Assembly: GCA_035507155.1 (NCBI GenBank)
Contig: DATJOK010000157.1
Coordinates: 1-38,832, forward strand
Source: DASZHJ01 sp035507155
Lineage (GTDB): Bacteria > Pseudomonadota > Alphaproteobacteria > ATCC43930 > CGMCC-115725
DNA: 38,832 bases
Direction: 5' to 3'
In this document: positions 1-6,851 of the stretch, in pieces
Position numbering within the stretch: the first letter of the stretch is position 1
Layout of the letters: each line of letters begins with the position of its first letter
Made by a program: the position numbers and the translations under genes
Notes under the pieces: model-generated
Database searches by the model: none
The model's input: only the letters and a program-made list of their open reading frames with translations
What the model was told of the DNA's origin: nothing

Positions 1-1
1 C

Positions 2-175
2 GAAGGCCGCACCACCTTCGTAATCGCGCACCGGCTCTCGACGGTCAGGGATGCGGATCTGATCCTGGTGCTGCGCGACGGCCTCATCGTCGAGCAGGGC
101 GGCTTCCAGGAGCTGCTGCGCCGCGGCGGCGCGTTTGCCGATCTCTACAACACACAGTTCAAGGGCGCGGCGTAG
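2..175 (+). CDS. ABC exporter ATPase, C-terminal end (partial)
   Basis: This is the last 57 codons of a gene that begins before the window. The segment contains the H-loop of an ABC nucleotide-binding domain (IAHRLST), followed by the usual exporter tail: strand residues LILVLRDGLIVEQG, then a helix ending in LYNTQF. This ending is typical of fused membrane-plus-ATPase exporters of the MsbA/lipid or multidrug type, which act as dimers in the inner membrane. The membrane half, Walker motifs and signature lie outside the window, so the substrate cannot be judged. The reading frame ends in TAG at 173-175, and a palindromic repeat follows directly. Confidence 0.85.
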   Translation, partial: EGRTTFVIAHRLSTVRDADLILVLRDGLIVEQGGFQELLRRGGAFADLYNTQFKGAA

Positions 176-176
176 G

Positions 177-299
177 AGCTGTCAGCCGTCAGCTCCGTAA
201 GAACAGTTTTCAGTTATCAGCTGTCAGTCATCAGAGGCGCGCGGCTGCCGATGCGCTCGCGCGACTGATAACTGACGACTGAGAACTTGGCTGACAGCT
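177..299. repeat. imperfect palindromic intergenic repeat
   Basis: The whole gap between the ABC exporter and the anti-sigma gene is an imperfect inverted repeat. The outer arms are AGCTGTCAGCC (177-187) and GGCTGACAGCT (289-299), a perfect 11-bp match. The inner arms (about 206-234 and 263-284) share CAGTTATCAG and its complement CTGATAACTG plus CTGAGAAC-like ends. The sequence is lower in GC and CAG/CTG-rich, unlike its surroundings. It looks like an interspersed palindromic element lying between two genes that converge here, where it could also act as a transcript end. No open reading frame is present. Confidence 0.6.
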
Positions 300-304
300 T
301 TGGC

Positions 305-1186
305 CTAGATCGCGTCGAGCTGCCAGGCCAGATCGTTGTGGATGTTCCAGAGGTAGCCGATGTCGGCGCTGCCGACGAGGGCATAGATGTGCCCCTGGTG
401 CCGCCAATAGAGCACGTTGAGATCGTTGCGGCGGTCGAAGGCCGGGTTGGAATCCGGCAGGTTGGTGCTCGCCACCACCACCGTCAGCGGCCCGAGCGCG
501 GCGTTGTCGGTAGTGTAGAAGAGCTGCGTCGCCGGCCGGCCCTCGATGAAGAGGAAGCGTGCGCCCTGGAACACCAGCCCCCAGGGCTTCAGGTTCGGCA
601 GGCGGAAATCCTGCGGCAGCTGCTGCGTCAGCTTGCGGGCGGCGGCGTTCTGCGGATCGGCGGGGATGTCGACCAGGCCCATGTCGTTGTTGGGGCCGGC
701 CGCCACGAACATCTTGTGGTAGCCCGCGATGTTGTCGAGCCAGCTCGAGTTTGCCACCTGGGTGTTGACGGCCTGCAGCTGCTGCTGCTGCGCCGCCGTA
801 GGCGCGAGCTCGGGCGAGGTCGCGGCGAAATATCCGAGCGTGCCACCGATCACCAGGCTCGCGACCGAGGCCGCGATGGGGAGCGCCGCCCAGCGCCGCC
901 AGCTCTTGCCGGCGCGCTTTGCCTGCCGCTGCCGCGGATCGGGGAACTGGATGACCGTCTGCGCCTGGGTCTCGCCGCGCGCCGCCGCCAGTAGGCGCTC
1001 CGGCACTGGCTCGTGCAGCACGTCGTCGAAGGTGGCGCGCAGCGCCACCGCGCTCTCGGCCAACGCCAGCGCATGCCGATTGAGATCGGAATCCTGCTCG
1101 AGCGTCACCGCCACCTCGGCCGCGGCCTCGGCGTCGAGCTCGCCATCGAGATAGGCGATCAAAAGCTCATCGCTCAGCTTCTGCAT
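305..1186 (-). CDS. membrane anti-sigma factor for the adjacent ECF sigma
   Basis: A 293-residue protein with an N-terminal anti-sigma domain (about residues 1-75, beginning MQKLSDELLIAYLDGELD), a basic linker, one transmembrane helix (about 108-128, in WAALPIAASVASLVIGG), and a periplasmic region of about 165 residues rich in Gln and aromatic residues. The start at 1186 is chosen because AAGGAG lies just upstream; longer starts run further into the sigma gene. It overlaps the sigma gene by 20 bp, so the two are translationally coupled. The anti-sigma domain lacks the His-x3-Cys-x2-Cys zinc motif, so it should be the non-zinc type that holds the sigma factor at the membrane until an envelope signal releases it. 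The signal is unknown. Confidence 0.85.
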   Translation of the reverse strand: MQKLSDELLIAYLDGELDAEAAAEVAVTLEQDSDLNRHALALAESAVALRATFDDVLHEPVPERLLAAARGETQAQTVIQFPDPRQRQAKRAGKSWRRWAALPIAASVASLVIGGTLGYFAATSPELAPTAAQQQQLQAVNTQVANSSWLDNIAGYHKMFVAAGPNNDMGLVDIPADPQNAAARKLTQQLPQDFRLPNLKPWGLVFQGARFLFIEGRPATQLFYTTDNAALGPLTVVVASTNLPDSNPAFDRRNDLNVLYWRHQGHIYALVGSADIGYLWNIHNDLAWQLDAI

Positions 1187-1781
1187 CGTCCTTGCTCCTT
1201 TCCCGGCTGCCGATGTCGAGCCTCGCCTGCAACGCAACGCGCGCCCTGGCGAGTCGGCTCATGATGGTGCCCACCGGCACCTCGGCAACTGCAGCCGCCT
1301 CCTTGTAACTCAGCCCATCCACCGTCACGAGGAGGAGCGCCACCCGCTGATCCGGGGGCAACTCCTTCAGCGCCTCGCGCACTTCGCTCAGCGCCAGCCT
1401 TGCCTCGACCCTGCGCACCGGCTCGTCGCTGCCCATGCGCTCGGCCTCGTCCTCCGGCTCTTCCTTGCGGACATCCCGCGCCCGTATCTGATCGATCCAG
1501 ATCGTCTGGACGATGCGGAACATCCAGCTGTCGAAGCGGGTGCCTTCCTGGAACTGATGCTCGCGGGCGAGTGCCCGCTCGCATGCGGCCTGGACCAGAT
1601 CATCCGCGTCGGCTGCCGAGCCGGTCAGACCGCGGGCGAAACGCCGGAGCCGGGGCAACACCGCCACCAGCTGGTCGCTGAAACGGACACTCACCGGGGG
1701 CGACCCGGCAGGCGCCGGCGCGTTCGGACCGGCCTGACGTAGAGACAACGGGGTCGGATTGGCTTTATTCCCTGGCAGCAA
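1167..1781 (-). CDS. ECF-type RNA polymerase sigma factor
   Basis: A 204-residue sigma-70 family factor of the extracytoplasmic-function class, with only regions 2 and 4. Region 2 spans about residues 40-105 (ADADDLVQAACERAL, then FDSWMFRIVQTIWIDQIRAR), and region 4 about 130-185 (ELPPDQRVALLLVTVDGLSYKEAA, then VPVGTIMSRLARAR as the recognition helix). The start is a TTG preceded by GGGAGG nine to ten bases upstream; no ATG lies in frame before region 2. About 30 Pro/Ala-rich residues precede region 2, so a later GTG start is possible. It is the first gene of a two-gene operon with its membrane anti-sigma factor. The regulon is unknown. Confidence 0.9.
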   Translation of the reverse strand: MLPGNKANPTPLSLRQAGPNAPAPAGSPPVSVRFSDQLVAVLPRLRRFARGLTGSAADADDLVQAACERALAREHQFQEGTRFDSWMFRIVQTIWIDQIRARDVRKEEPEDEAERMGSDEPVRRVEARLALSEVREALKELPPDQRVALLLVTVDGLSYKEAAAVAEVPVGTIMSRLARARVALQARLDIGSRERSKDDAEAER

Positions 1782-1809
1782 CCGGCTTCGCCCTCCCAGG
1801 CGGTTGCAT

Positions 1810-1837
1810 AGTATACTCGGAAGGCTTTGAAAGCCTT
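1810..1837. promoter_or_regulatory. paired palindromes in divergent promoter region
   Basis: Between the leftward sigma operon and the rightward small secreted protein lie two symmetric sites in an AT-rich patch. AGTATACT (1810-1817) is an exact 8-bp palindrome. AAGGCTTTGAAAGCCTT (1821-1837) has 8-bp arms around a single central base and is followed by seven A residues. Read leftward, the T-run precedes the stem, so neither strand gives a classical terminator. The position suggests an operator or activator site acting on one or both divergent genes. This is inferred from symmetry and position only. Confidence 0.4.
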
Positions 1838-1882
1838 AAAAAAATAGGGTTAGCTAGGGCCGGATCGATTCGGAGGCATTCT

Positions 1883-2146
1883 ATGCAAGGGCGGCCGCGG
1901 GCGAAAGGGGGTGTCCTGTGGCCTCTGCTGGTCTCGCTTCCTATGGTAGTATTTTTGGTGACCTCAGCTAGCGCAGATTGTGGCGCCGAGCTTGCCGCCC
2001 TGAAGGCCAAACTGCCGGCCGTCACCAACCCCAAGCACCGCGAAGAGGCGAAACTCCTGTTGGAGAAGGCGGCAATCGAGCAGCAGCATTCCCGCGCCGA
2101 GCTCTGCGAGGCGGCGGTCGCGCAGGCGAGCAAGCTGTTGCACTGA
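1883..2146 (+). CDS. small secreted protein, function unknown
   Basis: An 87-residue protein not recognised as any named family. It starts with a signal peptide: a basic N-terminus (QGRPRAKGG), a hydrophobic core (VLWPLLVSLPMVVFLVTSA), and a probable cleavage site at SASA before DCGAELAAL. The mature part is about 55 residues and helical, with two cysteines (CGAEL near its start, LCEAA near its end) that could form a disulfide in the periplasm. GGAGG sits seven bases before the ATG, a strong ribosome site. The gene is divergent from the ECF sigma operon across a palindrome-bearing gap, so it may be controlled by that sigma factor. That link is an inference. Confidence 0.7.
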   Translation: MQGRPRAKGGVLWPLLVSLPMVVFLVTSASADCGAELAALKAKLPAVTNPKHREEAKLLLEKAAIEQQHSRAELCEAAVAQASKLLH

Positions 2147-2289
2147 GGTTCCGGTCGGCTCGGTGCCAGCGTCCGCGGTAGCGGCTTCACAAAGCCGGGC
2201 CCGCGCGGCATTGTGGCGGCCCCGCGCGACATCGGACGGTGTCGTGCACGCGGTCCCGAGCCTCCCGAACGGCAGAGCAGAGACCCTCC

Positions 2290-3462
2290 ATGAAGATCAG
2301 CATTCCCAGAGAGCGCCGCGCGCATGAGCGGCGTGTCGCAGCGACGCCGGACACCGTCAAGCGGCTCGTCGGCCAGGGCCTGGAGATCGTGGTGGAAAGC
2401 GGCGCTGGAATGGCCGCGGCGTTTCCCGACGACGCCTACCGGGCCGCCGGCGCCACCATCGCGCCCGACGCCGCGGCGGCGATCGGCGCCGGCGACATCG
2501 TGCTCAAGGTGCAGCGGCCGCTGCGCGCGGGAGAGCAGGGGCCGGACGAGCTCGCGGCGATGAAGCGGGGCGCGGTCCTGATCGGGCTGCTGCAGCCCCT
2601 GCAGCGGCCGGACGACGTCAAGGCCTATGCGGAGCAGGGGATAGCCGCTTTCGCCATGGAGCTGGTGCCGCGCATTACCCGCGCGCAGTCGATGGATGTC
2701 CTCTCCTCGCAGTCGAATCTCGCCGGCTACAAGGCGGTGCTGGATGCCGCGGCCGAGTTCGGCCGCGCCTTTCCGATGATGATGACCGCCGCCGGCACCA
2801 TCCCGCCAGCGCGCGCCCTGGTCATGGGCGCGGGTGTGGCCGGCCTGCAGGCGATCGCTACCGCGCGCCGCCTCGGCGCCGTGGTCTCGGCGACCGACGT
2901 CCGCTATGCCGCCAAGGAGCAGGTGGAGAGTCTCGGCGCCAGCTTCCTCGCCGTCGATCTCGAGGCGATGAAGGCGATGGAGACCGCCGGCGGCTACGCC
3001 AAGGAGATGGGCGAGGATTTCGCCCGCCGGCAGCGCGAGCACGTGACCGAGGCGCTCAAAAAGATCGATCTCGTCATCTGCACCGCCTTGATTCCCGGCC
3101 GCAAGGCGCCGGTGCTGATCACCAGCCAGATGGTGGGCGTGATGCGGCCGGGCTCGGTCATCGTCGACCTCGCGGTGGAGCAGGGCGGCAATGTGGAGGG
3201 GAGCCGGGAAGGCGAGGTGGTGATGACGGAAAACGGCGTCAAAATCGTCGGCCATGCCAACGTGCCGTCGCGCCTTCCGGTCGATGCGAGCCAGCTCTAT
3301 GCCAAGAACCTGCTCAATTTCCTGGGGCTGCTCATCGACAAGGAGAAAGCGCTCAAGATCGATACCGCCGACGAGATCATAAAGGCGACGCTCCTCACCC
3401 GGGACGGCGCGGTGGTGCATCCCCAACTGGCGCCGGCGGCGCCCGCAGCGGCAGGAGCCTGA
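2290..3462 (+). CDS. pntAA: NAD(P) transhydrogenase subunit alpha part 1
   Basis: The soluble NAD(H)-binding domain I of the proton-translocating transhydrogenase, which transfers hydride between NADH and NADP+ and uses the proton gradient to make NADPH. At 390 residues it matches the separate PntAA subunit of Rhodospirillum-type enzymes. Visible are the N-terminal MKISIPRERRAHERRVAATP, the QSNLAGYKAVLDAA helix, the Rossmann nucleotide loop MGAGVAGLQAI, and RPGSVIVDLAVEQGGN. The start at 2290 fits the family N-terminus; an upstream in-frame start would add 17 unconserved residues. It is the first gene of pntAA-pntAB-pntB, with a 4-base gap to pntAB. Confidence 0.97.
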   Translation: MKISIPRERRAHERRVAATPDTVKRLVGQGLEIVVESGAGMAAAFPDDAYRAAGATIAPDAAAAIGAGDIVLKVQRPLRAGEQGPDELAAMKRGAVLIGLLQPLQRPDDVKAYAEQGIAAFAMELVPRITRAQSMDVLSSQSNLAGYKAVLDAAAEFGRAFPMMMTAAGTIPPARALVMGAGVAGLQAIATARRLGAVVSATDVRYAAKEQVESLGASFLAVDLEAMKAMETAGGYAKEMGEDFARRQREHVTEALKKIDLVICTALIPGRKAPVLITSQMVGVMRPGSVIVDLAVEQGGNVEGSREGEVVMTENGVKIVGHANVPSRLPVDASQLYAKNLLNFLGLLIDKEKALKIDTADEIIKATLLTRDGAVVHPQLAPAAPAAAGA

Positions 3463-3466
3463 GGCC

Positions 3467-3877
3467 ATGGACGATCATTCCATCACCAACAGCGCCCAGG
3501 ACCTGGCGGCGCAGGCACATTCGCTCGCCGGCCACGCCGACGAGCTCTCCCGCCAGGTGAGCGCGATGGCGGCCCATGTGGCGCAGGCCGGCACTCATGC
3601 GGACGTCTTCGTCTTCTTCCTGACCGTCTTCGTGCTGGCGGTTTTCGTCGGCTACTACGTGGTTTGGCGGGTGACGCCGGCGCTGCATTCGCCGCTGATG
3701 AGCGTCACCAACGCGATCTCCAGCGTGATCGTGGTGGGCGCGCTGATCGCCTCGGCGGGCAAGGGCTTCTCGGAGGGGATGGGGCTCTTCGCGGTGATGC
3801 TGGCCTCGGTCAACATCTTCGGCGGCTTCATCGTCACCCAGCGCATGCTGCAGATGTTCAAGAAGAAGCAGAAGTAG
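3467..3877 (+). CDS. pntAB: NAD(P) transhydrogenase subunit alpha part 2
   Basis: The small membrane subunit (136 residues) that supplies part of domain II, the proton channel. Three hydrophobic helices are visible: VFVFFLTVFVLAVFVGYYVV, the ISSVIVVGALIASAG segment, and LFAVMLASVNIFGGFIV. They are followed by the conserved VTQRMLQMFKKK tail. Before the first helix there is an extension of about 40 residues (AQDLAAQAHSLAGHADELSR and on) with heptad-like hydrophobic spacing, longer than the few residues usual at this point. It lies between pntAA and pntB with very short gaps, so the three subunits should be translated together. Confidence 0.95.
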   Translation: MDDHSITNSAQDLAAQAHSLAGHADELSRQVSAMAAHVAQAGTHADVFVFFLTVFVLAVFVGYYVVWRVTPALHSPLMSVTNAISSVIVVGALIASAGKGFSEGMGLFAVMLASVNIFGGFIVTQRMLQMFKKKQK

Positions 3878-3889
3878 CGGGGGCGCCAG

Positions 3890-5287
3890 ATGACCGAGAA
3901 TCTCGCGGCCTTCCTTTATCTCATCGCCTCCGTCTGCTTCATCATGGCGCTGCGCGGCCTCTCCTCGCCAGAGACGGCGCGGCACGGCAATCTCTACGGC
4001 ATCGTCGGCATGGTGATCGCCATCGGCACCACGCTGGCGCTTCCGATGATGAGCGGCTACATCGCCATCGTGATCGCGATCGCCATCGGCGGCGCGATCG
4101 GCACCTATATCGCCCTCAACATCCAGATGACCGCGCTGCCGCAGCTGGTGGCGGCCTTCCACAGCCTGGTGGGCCTGGCGGCGGTGGCGGTGGCATCGGC
4201 GGCGTTCTACGCGCCCGACGCCTACGGCATCGGCACCATCGGCGACATCGAGCGCGGCAGCCTCGTCGAGATGAGCCTCGGCACCGCGATCGGCGCCATC
4301 ACCTTCACCGGCTCGGTGGTGGCCTTCACCAAGCTCCAAGGCCTGGTCTCCGGAGCGCCGCTCACCTTCCCGGGCCAGCACTATCTCAACGCCGCGCTCG
4401 GCATCGCGCTGGTGGTGCTAATCGTCCTCTTCGTGATCGGCCAGTCGCCCGGCGTCTTCTGGCTGATCGTGCTGCTCTCGCTGGCGCTCGGGCTGCTGCT
4501 GATCCTGCCGATCGGCGGCGCCGATATGCCGGTCGTGATCTCGATGCTGAACTCCTATTCGGGGTGGGCAGCCTGCGGCATCGGCTTCACGCTCAACAAC
4601 AGCCTGCTGATCGTCACCGGCGCCCTCGTCGGCTCCTCCGGCGCGATCCTCAGCTACATCATGTGCAAGGGGATGAACCGCTCGATCTTCAACGTGATCC
4701 TGGGCGGCTTCGGCACCGAGGGCGGCACGGTGGCGGCGGGCGCAGGTCACGGCGACCGCAGCGTCAAGTCCGGCAGCGCCGACGATGCCTCCTTCATCCT
4801 CAAGAACGCGAGCTCTGTCATCATCGTGCCGGGCTACGGCATGGCGGTGGCGCAGGCGCAGCACGCGCTCAAGGAGATGGCGGACATCCTGAAGAAGGAA
4901 GGCGTCACCGTCCGCTACGCCATCCATCCGGTGGCGGGCCGCATGCCCGGCCACATGAACGTGCTGCTGGCGGAGGCGAACGTCCCCTACGACGAGGTGC
5001 TGGAGCTCGAGGAGATCAACCGCGATTTCGCCACCACCGACGTCGCCTTCGTGATCGGCGCCAACGACGTGACCAACCCTGCCGCGAAGACCGACCCGAA
5101 ATCGCCGATTTACGGCATGCCGATCCTCGATGTGGAGCGCGCCAAGACCGTGCTCTTCGTCAAGCGCTCGATGGCCTCGGGCTACGCGGGTGTCGAGAAC
5201 GAGCTCTTCTTTCGCGACAACACGATGATGTTGTTCGGCGACGCCAAGAAGATGTGCGAGGAGATTGTTAAGGCGATGGGTGCTTGA
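3890..5287 (+). CDS. pntB: NAD(P) transhydrogenase subunit beta
   Basis: A 465-residue subunit carrying the rest of the membrane domain II (about residues 1-260, some eight or nine hydrophobic helices, with the family stretches HSLVGLAAV and GGADMPVVISMLNSYSGWA) and the NADP(H)-binding domain III (about 290-465). Domain III shows the binding loop PGYGMAVAQAQ, the HPVAGRMPGHMNVLLAEA segment, the loop FVIGANDVTNPAA, and the KRSMASGYAGVEN ending. Length and order match PntB of Rhodospirillum-type enzymes. It is the last gene of the pnt operon, and the product is fixed in the inner membrane. Confidence 0.97.
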   Translation: MTENLAAFLYLIASVCFIMALRGLSSPETARHGNLYGIVGMVIAIGTTLALPMMSGYIAIVIAIAIGGAIGTYIALNIQMTALPQLVAAFHSLVGLAAVAVASAAFYAPDAYGIGTIGDIERGSLVEMSLGTAIGAITFTGSVVAFTKLQGLVSGAPLTFPGQHYLNAALGIALVVLIVLFVIGQSPGVFWLIVLLSLALGLLLILPIGGADMPVVISMLNSYSGWAACGIGFTLNNSLLIVTGALVGSSGAILSYIMCKGMNRSIFNVILGGFGTEGGTVAAGAGHGDRSVKSGSADDASFILKNASSVIIVPGYGMAVAQAQHALKEMADILKKEGVTVRYAIHPVAGRMPGHMNVLLAEANVPYDEVLELEEINRDFATTDVAFVIGANDVTNPAAKTDPKSPIYGMPILDVERAKTVLFVKRSMASGYAGVENELFFRDNTMMLFGDAKKMCEEIVKAMGA

Positions 5288-5318
5288 ATAGGTCGGTATC
5301 AGTAAGAGGTTGTTGGTG

Positions 5319-5714
5319 ATGAGTGAGGACAAGGCGATGCTCGATCACGTCTCGATCGGCGTCCGGGATCTCGCGGCGGCACGACGGTTCTACGACAGCG
5401 TTCTTTCGACCCTCGGTTACGCCTGTCTCAGCGAGAGTCCGGCGGCGCTGGGCTACGGGCGGGAGGTGCCGCGCTTCTGGGTGAGCCTCGCTTCCAAGCC
5501 GGTACCGGCGGACCGCGATACCGGCCTCCATTTCTGCTTCGCCGCCAAGCAGCGGTCCGATGTCGATGCCTTCCATGCGGCGGCGATCCGGGCCGGCGGC
5601 AGCGACAATGGTCAGCCCGGCCTGCGTAAGGACTATGGCGACAGCTACTACGCCGCCTTCATCGTCGACCCCGACGGCTACCGGATCGAAGCCTTCTGCG
5701 ACCAGGTGGACTGA
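5319..5714 (+). CDS. VOC (glyoxalase-fold) family protein
   Basis: A 131-residue single-domain protein of the vicinal oxygen chelate superfamily. It opens MLDHVSIGVRDLAAARRFYD, the typical first strand and helix with a potential metal-ligand His, and ends DPDGYRIEAFCD, where the Glu usually completes the metal site. The family includes glyoxalases, dioxygenases and resistance proteins, so the substrate cannot be named. AAGAGG precedes the ATG at 5319 by nine bases; an ATG at 5337 with its own GAGG would give the shorter MLDHVS start common in this family, and upstream TTG codons are also in frame. It follows pntB by 31 bases and may be co-transcribed. Confidence 0.85.
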   Translation: MSEDKAMLDHVSIGVRDLAAARRFYDSVLSTLGYACLSESPAALGYGREVPRFWVSLASKPVPADRDTGLHFCFAAKQRSDVDAFHAAAIRAGGSDNGQPGLRKDYGDSYYAAFIVDPDGYRIEAFCDQVD

Positions 5715-5723
5715 CCCGGGGCC

Positions 5724-5903
5724 TCAGGAGCGCCGGAACGGGCGGGCTGGCGAGGGCGCCGCTCGTCCGGAGAAGACGGGTCCCTTGCTCCCTGCTCTGG
5801 CGGGTGCCTCCGGCCGGGCTGCCTCGACGCCGCGCAGCCGCCGGAACAGGTGGGTTAGCACCGCGGCGGTGACCTTCGGATCATGTCGGCGCCAGGCAAA
5901 CAT
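5724..5903 (-). CDS. possible small basic protein divergent from bfd
   Basis: A 59-codon open frame, not recognised as any family. Its start region is unusually well equipped: GAAGG lies nine bases before the ATG at 5903, and a leftward promoter candidate (TTGCAA, 17-base spacer, TATTGT) lies at 5960-5932 with a Fur-box-like palindrome inside the spacer. The product would be strongly basic, with an amphipathic N-terminus (MFAWRRHDPKVTAAVLTHLF) and a Pro/Ala/Arg-rich tail. An ATG at 5912 is also in frame but overlaps the ribosome site. The Arg/Ala/Pro-rich tail could simply reflect GC-rich non-coding DNA, so the call is tentative. Confidence 0.4.
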   Translation of the reverse strand: MFAWRRHDPKVTAAVLTHLFRRLRGVEAARPEAPARAGSKGPVFSGRAAPSPARPFRRS

Positions 5904-5931
5904 GGCATGCATCCTTCATGGCACTGCCATG

Positions 5932-5982
5932 ACAATAACGCGAATCATTCGCATTTGCAAGCTGGCTGCTTCCTGGTATGGT
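5932..5982. promoter_or_regulatory. Fur-like box with overlapping divergent promoters
   Basis: GCGAATCATTCGC (5940-5952) is a 13-base palindrome with a single centre base, and its arms closely resemble the GAGAATCATTCTC core of Fur boxes. Rightward toward bfd, TTGCAA (5955-5960), a 16-base spacer and TATGGT (5977-5982) make a plausible sigma-70 promoter. Because TTGCAA is its own reverse complement, it can also serve leftward with TATTGT (5937-5932) after a 17-base spacer that contains the palindrome. Iron-dependent repression of bfd and the divergent small frame is the simplest reading. Another iron regulator cannot be excluded. Confidence 0.55.
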
Positions 5983-6011
5983 CCGCCCGGACTTGCTGCG
6001 GAGTCTTCCCA

Positions 6012-6215
6012 ATGTACGTTTGTCTCTGCAATGGGCTTACCGACCGTCAGGTGCGCGGCGCGGCGGGCAGCGCAAAATGCTCGCCGGCGGGCGTCTACCG
6101 GGCGTTGGGCGTGCGCCCGCAATGTGGCAAGTGTGTTCCCCTGATGAGGGAGATCCTCCGGGACCACTCCGAGGCTGCGGCGAGCGCGCCGGGTGGCGTT
6201 CCGGTGCCGGCGTAG
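6012..6215 (+). CDS. bfd: bacterioferritin-associated ferredoxin
   Basis: A 67-residue [2Fe-2S] protein of the Bfd family, which docks on bacterioferritin and passes electrons through its heme to release stored iron as Fe(II). The cluster ligands are visible as Cys4-x-Cys6 in MYVCLCNGLTD and Cys38-x2-Cys41 in RPQCGKCVP, the standard Bfd spacing. The start at 6012 gives the family N-terminus. A longer in-frame start would add 43 unrelated residues and run through the promoter. The neighbour 81 bases downstream is bfr, its partner, and a Fur-like box lies just upstream, consistent with expression when iron is scarce. Confidence 0.93.
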   Translation: MYVCLCNGLTDRQVRGAAGSAKCSPAGVYRALGVRPQCGKCVPLMREILRDHSEAAASAPGGVPVPA

Positions 6216-6296
6216 CGCCAGGGGACGGTCGCGCCGGGGCCCCTCGCTTCCGCTGTGTTCGCGTCGGCAGCGCCAGAACAAGCAACAGGAGAGCTG

Positions 6297-6773
6297 ATGC
6301 GGCCCCAGCCCAAGATCGTCCAGCGCCTCAACGTCATCCTCAGGAACGAGCTCACCGCGATCAATCAGTACTTCCTCCACGCCCGGATGCTGAAGCATTG
6401 GGGCGTGAGCAAGCTCGGCAAGCACGAGTACGAGGAATCGATCGACGAGATGAAGCACGCCGACAAGCTGATCGACCGCATCCTCTTCCTCGAGGGCGTG
6501 CCCAACCTGCAGGATCTCGACAAGCTGCTGATCGGCGAGAACGTCCAGGAGATCCTGGAATGCGATCTAAAGCTGGAGATGAAGGGCCTCGGCGATCTCC
6601 GCGAGACCATCGCCTATTGCGAGACACAGCGGGATTTCGGCACCCGCGACATGCTCTCGGCGATCCTCGACAGCGAGGAGGACGCCGTCGATTTCATCGA
6701 GACCCGGCTCGCTCTCATCAAGAGCATCGGCATCGAGAACTATATCCAGCTGCAGTCGGAGAGCGCCGAGTAG
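6297..6773 (+). CDS. bfr: bacterioferritin, altered ferroxidase site
   Basis: A 158-residue subunit of the 24-mer heme ferritin that oxidises and stores iron. The four-helix fold is clear: RNELTAINQYFLHARML, ESIDEMKHADKLIDRILFLEG, and DLRETIAYCE. Ferroxidase ligands Glu18, Glu51, His54, Glu94 and Glu127 are present, as is the heme ligand Met52. At position 130, where ferroxidase-active bacterioferritins have His (DEEGHID-like), this protein has Ala (SEEDAVDFIE). That should weaken or abolish one iron site, so it may work in a mixed shell with another subunit. AGGAG lies before the ATG at 6297. A strong terminator follows. Confidence 0.95.
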   Translation: MRPQPKIVQRLNVILRNELTAINQYFLHARMLKHWGVSKLGKHEYEESIDEMKHADKLIDRILFLEGVPNLQDLDKLLIGENVQEILECDLKLEMKGLGDLRETIAYCETQRDFGTRDMLSAILDSEEDAVDFIETRLALIKSIGIENYIQLQSESAE

Positions 6774-6797
6774 CCGCCGCCGGCGGCTCGAAACAAC

Positions 6798-6827
6798 AAA
6801 GCCGCCTGGGATGCCAGGCGGCTTTTT
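6798..6827. terminator. bidirectional terminator between bfr and rpsU
   Basis: GCCGCCTGG (6801-6809) pairs perfectly with CCAGGCGGC (6814-6822) around a 4-base loop. The stem is extended by AAA/TTT pairs and followed by TTTTT on the plus strand. On the minus strand the flanking AAA gives a shorter T-run. It sits between the convergent bfr and rpsU genes, so it can end both transcripts. Confidence 0.9.
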
Positions 6828-6851
6828 CTTCGCCGGTTCGAAGCGAAAGCG

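Noticed and set aside
1765..3468. 567-codon leftward open frame opposite pntAA
   Set aside because: It is antisense to a clear pntAA, is rich in Arg, His and Gly, and has no recognisable domain. Long antisense frames are expected at this GC content.
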